A stretch of DNA of 64,000 bases. Origin: Moringa oleifera. Taxonomy: Eukaryota > Streptophyta > Magnoliopsida > Brassicales > Moringaceae. The stretch is taken from assembly GCA_021397835.1 (NCBI GenBank), contig JAJFZO010000184.1, forward strand, positions 1,116,001 to 1,180,000, read 5' to 3'. The stretch's first letter is position 1. Each line of letters starts with the position of its first letter. This document shows positions 13,111-26,400 of the stretch, piece by piece. Under the pieces are notes generated by a model. That model did no database searches. It was not told the DNA's origin and was given only the letters and a program-made list of their open reading frames with translations. Made by a program: the position numbers and the translations under genes.

Positions 13111-13771
13111 GTTGGCTTTATTTATCAAAGCCAAAAAGAATTTTTAAAACAAAAAAAATTCTCATAATCGGGGAGCTTTGTTTGCTTGGAAAAAAACCTA
13201 ATTGTGATAGAAAGAAAGCCAAGAAGAATAAGATCCTTAAGAGGGGAAAACAAAATCCCCAGAGTTTAACAATCCAGACAAACCTTTGAAGACATGCATA
13301 AGGTAAATGCCTCTTAGGTTAAAAAAAGAAAGAAAGAAAAAGAAAATAGATAATAGATGAGGCCCCTAAGGGGCAAAAAACTCTTGGAACTTAATGGTTG
13401 GATGAACATTCAAAGACTTGCACAAAACAAAGGCATTGTGGGCAAAAAAAAAAGAAGGAAAGGAATCGAAAGCCATGGGACTCCCTATACACGACCCCTA
13501 AGCTACTTGCCTTAGGTAACAAGATTATCCAACTACGACAAAGATTTTCCTCAAACTTGCAATGAGTAAAAGCTCTCAAAAGAAAAAAAAACAAAAATAA
13601 TGCCAAAAATAAGAGAGAAACAAAGTTAGAAAGAAAGCAACTCAAGCACATTTAGGAGCAATTATCCTAGAATAAACAATAGTAACATCAGTTTCCTTGG
13701 TTTAGGGCCATCTAGAGCTAACTTGTAAGAGGTCGCTAGGACCTACTATCATCATCCTTGGACTTTGAGTT
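13111..13771. other. Leader-like, purine-rich stretch without a gene
   Basis: The first 90 bp repeat the sequence that follows LTR block 1. From about 13,234 to 13,437 there are two diverged copies of a unit running 'aggggaaaacaaaa...gactttgcaaaacaaaggcat', about 130 bp apart. A-rich stretches surround them. The short open frames here look like chance. I see no gene. Confidence 0.4.
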
Positions 13772-13930
13772 CACTTCAAAAAAATTTAGCTTTAGCCATG
13801 AAATAATTCGTAGTTAAACTTAAAAATCAGTCGTTAAAATTTTTAGCAATAGATTAGCGAAAAAAATTCTATTGCTAAAATTAGTGATTTATTAATCTGT
13901 CATTAAATGATTACATCTAGTCATTGTTCA
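13772..13930. mobile_element. CACTA-like transposon terminus
   Basis: The segment begins CACTTCAAAAAAATTTAGC, close to the CACTACAAxAAA ends of plant CACTA transposons. It continues with alternating short phrases such as 'agtcgttaaaatttttagcaatag', 'tagcgaaaaaaattctattgc' and 'gtgatttattaatctgtcat'. These resemble the CACTA subterminal repeats seen at 62,395-62,780. No transposase frame was recognised next to it, and the other end was not found. Confidence 0.45.
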
Positions 13931-15056
13931 CAAATATGAAGCACAATATCTTAAGTCATTATTCACTTTATTTGCAAAAATTTTGGTAACATAACCCGAT
14001 AATTCTCCAAGAACATCACGTTTATAGTTATGAGTTGGTGTTTTTAATCGAAACATATATTCATGTTCAGTAATCTGTACTGAAAGAATAATATAGACAT
14101 TACACAAAATTAATGATAAATAAATTAAATAATAAATTACAAGTACCATGTATTGCACATAAATGTTACATTCTTAAACTGTCCGATGTGAATAATTCAA
14201 GAATTATTACCGAATAAATTATTTTGATGCAAATATGACATAAGCGATAATAAACATTCACTAATGATTCTTACATAATGTATCTTAACGGTTTAAACCA
14301 GCTTTACTAGCAGAGACACTAAATGATTGTCATATAATGGTTAATCTGATTGATAGCATATAATTAAATTTATCAACATAAGTAATAATAATCTAATACA
14401 ATTATTTAATTATAACTTAAAAAATTTAATTAACATATATATATATACAAACAATATTTAATAATAAAAAATTAAATATTATTTAAAACAATCTTTTAAT
14501 TTTTATTTACAATAAAATTAATATTTAACTAATTTACTTATATTAAAATCTAAATAATTTTTATCTCAATTAACATCTAATTAAATCATTAAAATTATTA
14601 ATCTAAATAATCTAACAAATCTAACTCAGTACGCCTTATAAACATGTACTTAATTAACATTTTAATTAACAAATAAAATTAATAGCATCAATATTCTTAT
14701 TTAAAATTACTTTTTAACTAACGTAAAATTAATTTTAAATCTAATTACAATAAAAAAATTAATTAACATATTAAGATTAATTAAAAATTAAATATTCAAA
14801 TCTCATCATAACATATATATATATATATATCTACATTAACAATTAACATCTAACTAATTTAATTTTCATAAAAATTTTATGAAATTATTTTCCCAAAATA
14901 CAATCCAATTAAACTATTAATCTAACTGATCAAACATAAACTGAATTTATTAACATCTAATTACAAGTATAATATTTAATTAACATACTAACAATAATTA
15001 AAAATTAATTACAAGTAACATATAATTACATTTGTAGACACCTACTTTTAGATTTG
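13931..15056. other. AT-rich stretch without a recognisable gene
   Basis: The sequence is very rich in 'taatta' and 'ttaaat' phrases, with short (AT)n tracts near 14,436 and 14,813. It may be the interior of a non-autonomous element that starts at 13,772, but nothing identifies it. Confidence 0.5.
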
Positions 15057-15650
15057 AATTGAAAGGAGCTCAAAAATGGTTAAATGACTATTGACACCTA
15101 ATTTTACTCCTAGAAATTTGGCTTCATCCAAGACTTGTTTTCATTTAAAGGCCTAAGATCAGGGTTTCAAGAAAGTTTTCAATAGTTTTCTATCAAGATT
15201 GTCTTTCAATCTTATATAAGATTGAGAGTTTTCTTCATTGAGATTTATAATGCAAAAGGTTACAGTGGGATTTGGCAATTTAGTTAATGCATCAATGTTT
15301 GCTTCATCAGGTCGAAAGTTAGACCTTATATCGAGGATTTATTCGTCGATGTTCAACTTAATTCTTCAAGAGTCTTTTACAATGGGATTTTTAGTCTATA
15401 TGATTCATTGGGATCCTCTTTATCATGTTCTTTTTATCATCGGAATTAAAGCCTTTAACAATTCATAAAATCCTCCTATCATTCAGATCAACCTCAAATC
15501 GAGTCTTATATTCCTTCATCGAGTTTTTCTCATCCAAAATTGATTCAAGTTTGATTGGAGGATTAATGATTCTCGAATGAATGATTCTCAAATTAATATT
15601 TCAGTGATGATTACTCCAATTGTCATAAGTACTAGTGAACATGGATTTAA
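15057..15650 (+). repeat. Possible LTR 5' portion, related to the gypsy LTR family
   Basis: The block begins TGTAGACACCTACTTTTAG. It contains phrases of the same style as the LTR blocks at 3.8 and 11 kb ('aagatcagggtttcaag', 'tcaagattg...attgagagttttcttcatt', 'gggatcctctttatcatg'). It stops before a minus-strand coding-like region. It may be the 5' part of the LTR whose 3' part lies at about 18.2-19.65 kb. That link is an inference. Confidence 0.35.
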
Positions 15651-17900
15651 AAGGAAAATTTCATTACTTTAAACAAAATTTATACATTCGAAGAAGAAAA
15701 AGATTACAATTCAAGCATTAGGTCTAGCTTTAATTTTAGCCATATCAGATACTAGAGCATCTTCAGGAGTAGGGGTTTCTAACATTAATGCTGGCCTGTC
15801 TGTCACCTCTTTCAAATTGACCAGGGTGACATCTAGATCCTTAGAATGAACTAAAGAAACTTCTGCTGAAGGAACCAACTGTACCCATGAGAGATCAAGG
15901 TCGGCATGTTTACTTTAAATCTCCTCAATTGTTCGCTTTCTAATAGGCTAGTACAGGCAAGAGATCTGTTCCTCGATCTCAGCTCGATAGGCTTTTAACA
16001 TCTTGAATTCATCAATGGCTCGAGATTCTTCTCGACCTACCCCTAGCTCATCTCGATGTTAGAGGCTAAGCACATTTTTAGAGTGGCTTATCCTTGCTTT
16101 TACATTGGCTTGGACTTGGGCTAATTCGATCATCGCATTGTCTACATCAACATCAGCCTTAGCCAGTAGACTTTGTAGCCTCCTAACTTTAGCTGCATAG
16201 ACATGCACCTTATTCATTACATCAATGGTAGATTCATTGGTAGCATTAGCGTTCTTCACAAAAGTGATGGAGATTGATGCCCGTATGGTTGTAATTGTTC
16301 ACAAGTATAGCTATCTTTTGGGAAAATAATAAAAACAGAAAAGAAAAGCCTTAATTAAAAAACCACATCAACCTCAGCCTTAACTAGCAGACTTTCTAGC
16401 CTCCCAACCTCAGCTACATAGACATGTACCTTATTCTCTCATCCATGGCAGATTCATTGGCAACATTAGCCTCTTTTAGGAAGCGATAGAGATTAGTGCT
16501 TGTATGGTTGTAATTGTTCATAAGTATAGCGATCTTTTAGGAAAACACTAAAAACGGAAAAGGAGAAACTTAATTAGAAAACCACTGCTATAAATTCAAT
16601 ACTAAAATAATGAAATTACGCAGATGAATACTTACCTCCTTGAAACATATCATTATTTTGCCAATGAATATGTTGTTGTTTTACCCTTTTCCTTTAATTA
16701 CTAGATGAGTAGCAATCATTATTTTCCTTTTCTTGGCAATAAGAGCTTCATCGCTTAGGTCAATTCTAGCCTTTTTCATCTTTGGGGCAGTCCTCGAGGA
16801 CTAACCATACTATTGAGATTTGGCAATAACACTAGTAGTGGAACCTCCTCTAGGTGCATGCCTCCCTAAGGCAATATCCATTGCGTTCTATAGTTGGTCT
16901 TTGATGATAGGGGGCAAATCGGGTTGAGGGCTATCTCTTTTTTAAGATTTATGAAAACAAAACATCCAATAGTTAGTAGTTAGTAAAATATGAAACTAAA
17001 GGCTGAAATAACAGTAATAAGACTTGGCATGGTATCAGTTCAAGAGACCACATCGGTAAATGAAAGATTAATGAAATGTTGAGGTGTAGTCTCCTTATCA
17101 GGATGTGCCTCCACTTTAGGTTGAATAGTTGGTTTAGAGTTTTGTGTTTGTTCAATATCAAGAATCAGATTTAAGCTATAAAAGACTCCTTTTTAGGACC
17201 CAACTCGAAGCAGCTTCGGTAGATTGGAGAGTTCTATTAAACCTAAAGACCATATAGCAAGATCTAGTAGCTCTAACTATATCTATTCTATAATCATTAA
17301 TATGGTCCTTAAAACTATCTACACCCCTTAATCATAAAGGGACTGAAAAGCTAATGTCAAGTTGGGGTTAAATATTTTTTTATAGGCCTTTCTAGAAGGC
17401 TCACTCCAAGCATTTAGATGTGGATACATCTTAGGCTAAGAGACTAAAAAATACTTCTCAGCCAAACATTTATTATTTGAAGGAAAACCTTTTGAAAAGA
17501 GTTTAGGGTCGACGCTAACAAAACAATAAAATTTAAACTTAGAATTTCAATCATCCATATTAGTTCAAAAAACTTTCTAGGGCAACTGAAAGATCTATAT
17601 GGTTCAAGAAAAAATGTTTCAATACAAGCAATCATGTAGCACTAGGAGTTGGGCATGAGTTGGGAAGGAAAAATGTTGAATTGATGACATATATTTTTTT
17701 TTAAAAAAAAGGATAAATGGGTAGGTCTTGGCCTCCCTTGATGTTGCCTTCAAAAACCATAACCTACCATTCATGATGAGTTCATGGTCAGTCAGAAGGA
17801 GAAGGGATTTTAAGCTCAACAAATTTGGGAATGGAGAAATTACTCCTAATCCATTTTAGATCCTCAAAAGTTAAAAAAAGGGCCCTAAGCTCTTAACAAT
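15650..17900 (-). pseudogene. Degenerate minus-strand retroelement-like ORF with a coiled-coil segment
   Basis: The longest clean piece, 16,259-16,059, translates to a heptad-rich segment (AAKVRRLQSLLAKADVDVDN, then MIELAQVQANV) that looks like a coiled coil. Further frame pieces at 17,822-17,619 and 17,161-16,973 are short and interrupted. The base composition is less AT-rich than the surroundings, which suggests former coding sequence. I could not assign the family; a gag-like protein of a retroelement is the best guess. It lies between two LTR-like pieces of opposite sense. Confidence 0.35.
16146..16580. repeat. Direct duplication, two units of about 216 bp
   Basis: Unit 1 (about 16,146-16,361) and unit 2 (about 16,362-16,580) share long stretches. 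Examples are 'atagacatg(c/t)accttatt', 'gcagattcattgg', 'gtatggttgtaattgttca' and 'aagtatagc(t/g)atctttt', followed by 'aacttaattagaaaaccac'. The units differ by point changes and small indels. The duplication sits in the coiled-coil part of the decayed minus-strand frame. Confidence 0.75.
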
Positions 17901-18199
17901 TTTCTCAATGCTGCAAAGAAAATAAAAGAAGTGATGGACTCATCTAAGATGATGAACTTCGAAGATATAAATAAAAGGCACTGAGTTTGTTGAAAGAGGA
18001 TCTAGAGGCTTTACAAAAGTAGAGTGAAAGAAGAGGAGACTTTTTAAAATCCTTTTAAATGTGGTAATCATTTCTCACTAAAATTAAAAGGTAACACATT
18101 TGCAAAACGTGTGACCTTTTTGTATCCCTAAGATGTAAGGCAAATCATGAGTAGGCACCTAAATAATAAATATGTCAAAAGAAACACTTCAAAACAGCT

Positions 18200-20530
18200 T
18201 AATGGAAAGCTGACTAAGTATTGAAGGCATGGTTTTTTGGACCTACATCTCTCTCGACTTGCATTCATCTCAACCTATAACTTTTGCAAATTGGGCAAGT
18301 CCCCGATCACTCATTTGGACACTTGTGATGCCAAGATCCTAACTTGAGAAAAATTTTGACCTTGGTGGATCTTGATCTATATTGTCATGTAGATGAATAA
18401 TAAGACACAAAATATGTTTACTTCGGGAAAGTTCTACATATTTTTAAGGTTGCCCAAAAGATTACAAATTCAAGAAAAAAGGTGGTTAGTATAAGAACCA
18501 TGCATTTGCCATCTTAGATCAATGGCATTCGCCCACCATTTCTACCAAGGCCACAACCATGAATACTTCTTTTATCAAAGGGTGAAGGATGGAATTTTTA
18601 AAGGATGCCACTTTTAAAGAATTTATTTTTTTTAAAGAGAAATTGGTTTTTTTTAAGTTGAGATTTTTTAATACTTTTTGAAAAACCTTTTTAGAGAGAG
18701 TCTGGAGAGAAGTTCTCTAAGAGAACAACTTTTTTTCTTTGGGAACAAAGCACTTTCATTTTTTTACAAAAACTTTGATAGTATAGTTTGAGAGCATGTG
18801 AGAATTCTTTTTCTTGAAAGAACTACAAAAAGGTTGATGTGTTGTACTAGCAAGTAAACCTAGTTATTATGTAGTCTTGATGTTCTCTTCATGTTTTCTT
18901 AATATTCTTTATGCTTTCTTTGATATTCTTCTGCTTTTTTGATGTTTTTTTGCTATAATGATTCCTTTCCTTTGTTGTTTTTGCACCACATGCTCATTCT
19001 TTCTACATAAATGAATTTCAAAATGATGTGTGCAAAAAATTCTTTCCTCACACAGAGTTCTACATAAAATCATTTTATCTTGAGGAAATACGAGTTAGTC
19101 CAAGTGCCTCTCATTGATCCTTACTTAAAATGCATCATTTTGAGTACTCTTTAATGATTTCAAGAAAACAAGATTATTTTGAGTACTCTTTAATGATTTC
19201 AAGAAAACAAGATTCTTTCTTTGTATTTCTTTCAAAACTCAAAGATTTGGTATAAACTAATCTTTGGGGTTTTAATTAAATGGTTTTGGAAACCAAGCTT
19301 TCATTATTCATGCATTTGTTAAAAAGAAAGTTTTCTCTCTCTAATTATGTATTGCTTTGTATGAGAATCAAATCTGAATATTTTTCATCATCCAATAGAA
19401 TATTTTTTCTTTTAATCAATACTAATTTTAGGCATTGTAAGGGTACTAATCCTTCCTCACACGTAACTGACTCGCAGACCTAGTTTTCTTGTAAAGGTTG
19501 ACTATCGCCAAAAATTTTCTTTGCCTTTTTTTTGGTTTTCCTTTTTTTTTAATGAAAAAAGGGATTTGGAAGAAATATAAAAGTATTTTCAGTGACTAAT
19601 CACACCATAAAAAGAATGGTGGTGCCTCATATTTTTCTTGACTTTCATTAATAGGTTAACCAAAAAAAATTTCAAGATTTATTGTCTCTTAACTGAACAA
19701 ATAAGAAATGAGACAACTCCACCCATATCTTACTTTAGGCGATGGAGTACTTGGCTTCACCATTAGGCCCCATCACTCTAGCTTGGTAATTTCACGAAGG
19801 ATCGAATCCAAAATCTCTAGTTTCATAAAGTCGAGCCAAAGATAAAACCAAAAGTTATTTTTCAATGAGTTGAAAATCCAAAATTTCGAGCTTGCAATTG
19901 ATTCCCTTGTGTGTTTTATCTTTTTTACTCCTCTTTATATATGTTTATATGTTTTTAGTATGTTAAACCAACACATATAACACAATCATGCATTGCATTA
20001 ACTTTATATTAGGGCTTGGTCACTTTCGACCATCCCTTATTAAGAAAGGTTGAACGGCTAGTATTCAAAGGGTATTTATACCTAGTTTTCATGCACACAG
20101 TACTATTTACCTCACTTAAGTCAAACCCTATATTCATTTTCATCTTTAAGGGGGAAGTTTACCCCTTATATACCTTTATGCTAATGATTATGGACAAGGG
20201 TTAGACAGTTTAGGAGCCTTTAGAAGACCTTAAATCTAGGCAAGACCTCGTTTTGGGTCAAGCCACCAACCTTTAATCCTACATATTAATCTTTAGAAAG
20301 GTCAAAACTAGGAAGCTTTAGACTATAGAAACACCTCCAATAGGACACGAACACTGATTAAAAGGATAAATGATGACTATGACTTATGCTAACTTGTGCT
20401 TTCGTCTTGTTACGATGCATCATTTTTCGTTAGGTGATTATGTGATCCCTAATGTTTTAATATCCTAGAATAGAAATTATAAATAATAAAATCATAATGT
20501 GCATGCCATAAACAAGTGAACTGATGACAT
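18200..20530 (+). repeat. Gypsy-type LTR 3' portion and leader
   Basis: The stretch 19,420-19,490 ('actaattttaggcattgtaagggtactaatccttcctcac...gactcgcagacctag') aligns by eye with 5755-5840 and 12,920-12,990 in the other two LTR blocks. The downstream part from 19,640 to 20,530 has the same style as the leader at 5950-6600, with scattered 'tatatgttt...acacaatcatgcattgcat'. No gag frame follows. I infer a third relative of the same gypsy family. Confidence 0.5.
19136..19213. repeat. Perfect short tandem duplication of about 39 bp
   Basis: The phrase 'attttgagtactctttaatg' followed by 'atttcaagaaaacaagatt' occurs twice back to back. The copies appear identical. Confidence 0.85.
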
Positions 20531-21179
20531 TAATGGAACATGTCAAGCAACAAAAATTACTTTATAAAACATATACTCTAGCGCTAATCTTGTTGTTTAA
20601 GGTGCAAAATTAACATATTATGATGTCAAAAGGATAATGAAACTTTGTTCATGCAGAAATGACAATGAACTTCCAGGTTGCATTACATGCTACATGCAAA
20701 CAATTATATTTTTACCACAAAAAACTTCTACAGGTTAGGAACTTGTAAGCTCACCTTATAAGGACTTAATAATCTTCTCATCTAGAGGTTTTATTTTTCA
20801 AAAAACAAAAACTAATGGTTCAACGTTTTGAAGATTATAGTAAACTTAGTGAGTTATACAATTGAATAGAAGTTGATAAATGTTATTAAAATATGATATG
20901 AAAGAAGAGTTATTTAAAGCTTGAGGGTGTTAAAATGTAAATTGAGAAGTATTATTGCTTTGTTGAAGCAATACTTAAACACTTGTTTGTTGAGATTACT
21001 CATGAGGAATTCTTACCATTAGATTGAGTGGACTGAAAACTTGCAATTGTTGTTTTATCTATAAAAACCAAGTAAAGACTATAAATAAATTAATGAATAT
21101 AAGGAAGATTATCAATCATAGCAAACATATACTATAATATTTAAGATTGAAAACTTATATGCTTTTGCAATATATATAA

Positions 21180-21210
<31 letters not shown>

Positions 21211-21890
21211 TATATATATATGTATATATATTAACATAAACTAACTAATATTAAGTAAGCCAATTAGTATCTTAGATGATTGAGATTGTGGTACATAATT
21301 AAAGACCTTTTTCTCTTCATTAATGCCTTCTCCAAACTACTTTTAGTTCTATGTCATCCTTTCAATATTCCATTCTATTTTAAATCTTTTACTTGCACAA
21401 GATTAGAACCCTGAATACAATCCACTCCAATAGTGAGATCTTAATAGTCATCTTCTTTATGATGAATGTTACGATCCATTCCCAAATATAAAAATGTCTT
21501 CAACCAGTTTTGCCAAATTATTTACGTGTTCATTTGTCAGTTCATATATCTTTTCACTCTCAAGAGCCCTACTCGATATTCTAGTGAAAATGGAGCATAG
21601 AGATTGATATCAACATGTCTGTTGCAAGTTAAGATATATTTAAATTATATGTGCATGCATGTCTTGCATAGCTTTAGCTTATTTGTCACCTTATAAAGAT
21701 ATAACAAATAAGAATTTTTTTGTTCTTTCATTCTTTGGAACAATAATGATATGACCATAGAAGACTCCTTTTATTTTAAACATTATATAATTACAAGATA
21801 ATATATTGTCACTCTCTCGCTTTACTTATCATCTCCTTGGAACTATTATCCATAGCAACTATATAAATGCAAATTCCATCATTTTTTAGA
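20531..21890. other. No gene recognised
   Basis: This is AT-rich sequence with many stops in all frames. The only definite structure is a (CA)n/(TA)n microsatellite near 21,169-21,232. Confidence 0.5.
21169..21232. repeat. Compound (CA)n-(TA)n microsatellite
   Basis: An uninterrupted CA run of about 14 units lies at about 21,178-21,206. TA-rich dinucleotides flank it on both sides. Confidence 0.95.
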
Positions 21891-21899
21891 CAAGTTGTT

Positions 21900-23400
21900 A
21901 TGACCGATTCAATAACTTGTGTAAACTATTTTTAGAATTCTTCAAAAACTACCTTTGTGTACACTTCCTTTTCTTGAGCTAACATTTTACAAGAAACTTT
22001 CAAATTAACCAAACTATAATACAGATCATATTCACCTTCCAATTTCTTATATAGTTTATATTAATTATTCTTTCAAAATGCAAGAAAAATTATGTCACAT
22101 TAATGTCAAGCTTTAACTAATCTATCAAGCTAGTATTAAAACCTTCACTTAGCTAGATACTATTAGTTCAATAGACCATGCTTTCTTGAGATTAGCATAA
22201 GCCCACTTCTCTGTTACATGAAATATATTCTTTAACAAATATTCTTTGTCCATATTTTACTAATCAAGCACTATACTCCAAGTAGTAAAAAATTCATCTT
22301 CTACCTAAAGTCATTCATGAACATTGATAACATGTTTTTCACCCCACTAGAACCTCTAAACACACCATTCACATGCTTTAGACCATTTCGCATTATATGC
22401 CATATACATAATCTAAGGTATGTGCTAGGCATCAGCATTAAAATTGTATTAGCCATTGTAGCATCATGATCATTAAAAATTGTTTTTAAAGCCTTACCAA
22501 ACATGGCTTGAAAAAATGTCTCACATAACCATACAAATGAATCAATAGCCTCATTGTCCATCAAGGCTACCACAAATATAATTGTTTCTTGATGATGATT
22601 CAAACCAACGAAAACAAAAAAAAATGGTCATTTTTCTTTATTAATCTTGTAAGTTATATCAAAATTCATAATATTCACAAATTGATACATAGTCAATTAT
22701 TATTCAAGCATTCACTCATAATATATCTGTGATTCGTTACTTGTTATCCAATTGCATAGAATGAGAAAATGAAGGATATTTTAATGTTTCATAAAAAAAG
22801 AAAATACATCATGACACACCTAACCTTTCCATATGCTTTTTTTTTTGGTCTTCTCGATCTAAGCCAATAATTCTTTTACTCTTGTGTATTCAAGACATTT
22901 TGTTTCACCGACTTGCTTATCCATCAGCTTGTAATAACAAAATAACTCAAGTTTTTTTGCCAAATTTACATTATTTGTTTATGATCACTTGCTAAATTTT
23001 TGTTTAGATAGTAGCATATGAGTATAATTTTTGCATTACAAGAAGATGATTATGCTCTTCTTCAAAATGGATTAGAAATTTTTTTTTCGTACCCAACTTA
23101 ATAAAAAATCTTATATCATAATTCTTTCTTGTTATTACTCTTGGTTTCATAACCAAAACAACTTGATTATCTTTTGATTAAAAACCCTCCTTCCCATAAA
23201 CAAAAACTCCAGAAGTAATTTCATTAGTTTTTTAATTCTTATCAAAAGTATCTCTTTAATACAAGATTTCAATCTTCAACCATACGAATTGTAAAACTCA
23301 CATGTTAATTCTTGAGAGTCAAACTTCATGCCCAATTTTAACTTCTTATACAAATTAGTTGTATCCATTTTAAAATAGAAATTATAACCGGTACATTAAA
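21900..23400 (-). pseudogene. FAR1/MULE-type transposase-derived pseudogene
   Basis: The clear core at 22,603-22,301 reads GLNHHQETIIFVVALMDNEA, then SFVWLCETFFQAMFGKALKT, IFNDHDATMANTI and YLRLCIWHIMRN. This is the MULE transposase core shared by FAR1/FHY3 proteins. In that family the D in the TDxDxAM position and the CxWHI motif are conserved, and here they read NDHDATM and CIWHI. Upstream (22,620-22,680) 'FDITYKINKEKWPFF' fits the preceding DTTYKxNxYxMPF motif once interruptions are ignored. Downstream (21,900-22,000) 'EKEVYTKVVFEEFLK' fits the following conserved block. Stops outside the core make it a pseudogene. Confidence 0.75.
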
Positions 23401-23419
23401 AAAACACCAAGTTCTTAAA

Positions 23420-26400
23420 AATGGAATGCAATTAGTGCAAAAAGATTACAAGGATTTAACTAAAGAAATAAATTAACCTAGTAATCTTATCAAATTGAGC
23501 ATCGTTAGGGCTAAGCAATATTGGACGTTTTGTAAACAAGATTAACGCTCTGTAATAATTCATGATGTCATGCATTGGTATGAGCTTATTTGGTGTTAAC
23601 GAAGAAAGAATGAAGAGTAACTATAAAATTTTTCATGGCAAGAAAGTTTGATTTAAAAATTACAATAATAGGTTTTATGAAAAAGACATTGTCCATGGAG
23701 AAACAATGTGAGAGAAAACTATGTTTTTATATTTGGTTAATTGAAGAGGGAGAAAGAAAGTGCAATTAATTGAAAAGAAAGAAAGAAAGACACTGTGGTT
23801 AATTAGACGAGAGACTCAGGTCATTAAAAGGTCAATATAGCTTAGCTCAGTGGAAACGGACACTAATCTCCATTATATCTTTTCATACCAATTTTTAGTA
23901 AAACATGTTATCCTAGTCCAAGTCAGTTAACTCCGTGCTTAGATCGTGACATGAAAAATCGAATTATTTTTTATTCTTTGAAGTTAAATATTAAATAATT
24001 ACTAAATTTATTTTTTAATTTAAAATTTGATGTATGGATTATATCATTTGTATATTTAGACTTTTAACTTGGTTTAAATTGAAACTTAACTTCAATGGAT
24101 CTAAAAAATTAAAAGATACTTTCATTATCAAAATATCAAAAAAATGATTCAAATGAATTCAACTTCTATTTTAACTTTATCCTTTAATTTTAAAAAACTT
24201 TTGACTCACACCCAATTTTTTGTGGATTTTTTAAAAATTTTTGACAGGGTAAAATTTTTTTAAAAATATTTTTAGTTCCAAACAAATTCTTCTTGAATAT
24301 TTTTTTATATTTAAAAATTTAAATTAAAATTGATTGTGTGAAATTTCTAATTTGCATAATTTTGTAAAAAATAATATTTAAATTAAATTAAATTAAAATA
24401 TTAAATATGTAATTGATTCAATTAAAATATTAGGTATGCAGTTGATCCAATAAATATTATGGAGTGTAAAATAAATCTCCGTATATGCCAGAATCTTTTA
24501 TATATATTTACTTCTTTTTAATTTATGAACAACATAATAATTATAAAAATTAAATTTGATAATTTACACAAAAGTGAAAACAAAAAATATGAATTTTTTA
24601 TTATACATTATTTGGAATTGTATACATAAATATATGTACAAAACTATAAATTTTAAAATGCCAATAAAAATTATACCACTCATTTTAATTTTAATATAAA
24701 ATTTAATTATATCTTTATAAATATATTTTGAACTATAAAATAAAAAACTCTAAATACTGACTGGTGTGTTTACTGTGTAATTGTCATGATAGGTCATACT
24801 CACCCGTGTGTTTACTGTGTAATTGTCACTTTTATATACTGTAGCTTATCTTTGGTTTTTTATTAATTATTATTTTTATTTTTTATTAATTTAATTCAGA
24901 TATTTTATATTTAATTAACCTAATTTTTTATTTGTTCAACGTTATTTTTTATTTGCGTTTGGGTTTCCATTGGAAGTGCATTGTGTTATTTTTTATTCAA
25001 GTTTTTATGAGAAATAATTCCAGGTTTTTGATACTTTCTTGTTTGTGCTTTCATAGAAAGATTATGAGGAGATTTTAAAATTTTTATTTGAATTTTCACA
25101 GGGAATGATTTGGGATATTTAAGAAATTTTTTAAATTTGATTTCTTAAAAAATATATTTTTTGAAGAATTTAATATGTTTATTTAAATTTTAAGAAAAAT
25201 ATATCATTTTTTTAAATAAAGAAAACAAAAAAGAAATAAAATAAAAAAATAATAGTTAAAGATCATTTAAAACTCTGATTTTTATTTTTTAAAATAAAAT
25301 TAGAACTTGATTAAAAAATTATAAAAAATTAATAATATTTTTATTATTAAAATATTAAAAAATTATTTAAATAAATTTATATATTATTTTTATTTCATCT
25401 TTCAAATTTAAATTATTTTTATCAATAAATTTATAGAAATTTTAAATTATTAAAATAATTTAACTTGATTTAAATTAATAATTTTATGTTTATTGGAAGT
25501 TTTTTAATAGGTTGTTTGGAAAGGGAGGATAAATCACAAGCTTCAGACAATAAAAAAAATTAATTTTTTTAAAAATCAAAATGAAAAATACTCATACCAC
25601 TTAACTTTTTGTTATCTTTTAAATAAAACAAATGTTATGACAATATTGTATGACATATATTTTTTAAATTTTTTAATTTAGTAATTCAGTAAATTATTAA
25701 AAATGAATATAATATTAATATCTTCAAACTCTTTATTATTATTAATGTAATATTATTATATTTAAGAGTCTGTCATAATAATTATATTATTATTGTATAA
25801 TATTAATTCGTAAAGTTAATTATATTAAAAAGATTTATATTTTGTACCATTTTAATTAAAATTTACAAAAATAATTTATCAATTAATATATGCATTTTAA
25901 TTATTTTTAATATTGAGCATTCATTCTATAGAATTTTCTATTTTAACTTTTGTCGTTTTTAACATTTGAAAATGATGATTATTTTTTAAATAATTAATAT
26001 TATTTTTTATTTTTAACCTCACCTTGAATTTTTTGTTATTAAAATTTATTATTTAATTAATCATTATATTAAGTTGATATATTTTAATTTTATACAATAA
26101 AATCAGAAATAAAAAAGTTTGAATATAAAAAAAGAGGAAGAAAAAATATGATAATTAAAAAATATAACTATATAAAAATTACAAGTTTTAAATTAATAAA
26201 TTTAAAATAAATTATATACAATTTTAATGTTTATCACATATTATAAATTAAATTCTCATGTTCAAAAAATAATAAATTGAATATTAATTTATAAATATGA
26301 TTTAAATTAAATTATAATAAAAAGTTAAATATATTTTTTGTTATTAAAATACTTTGAAATTTAATCAACTAAATTCATTCCATTTTTTGATACATTTATC

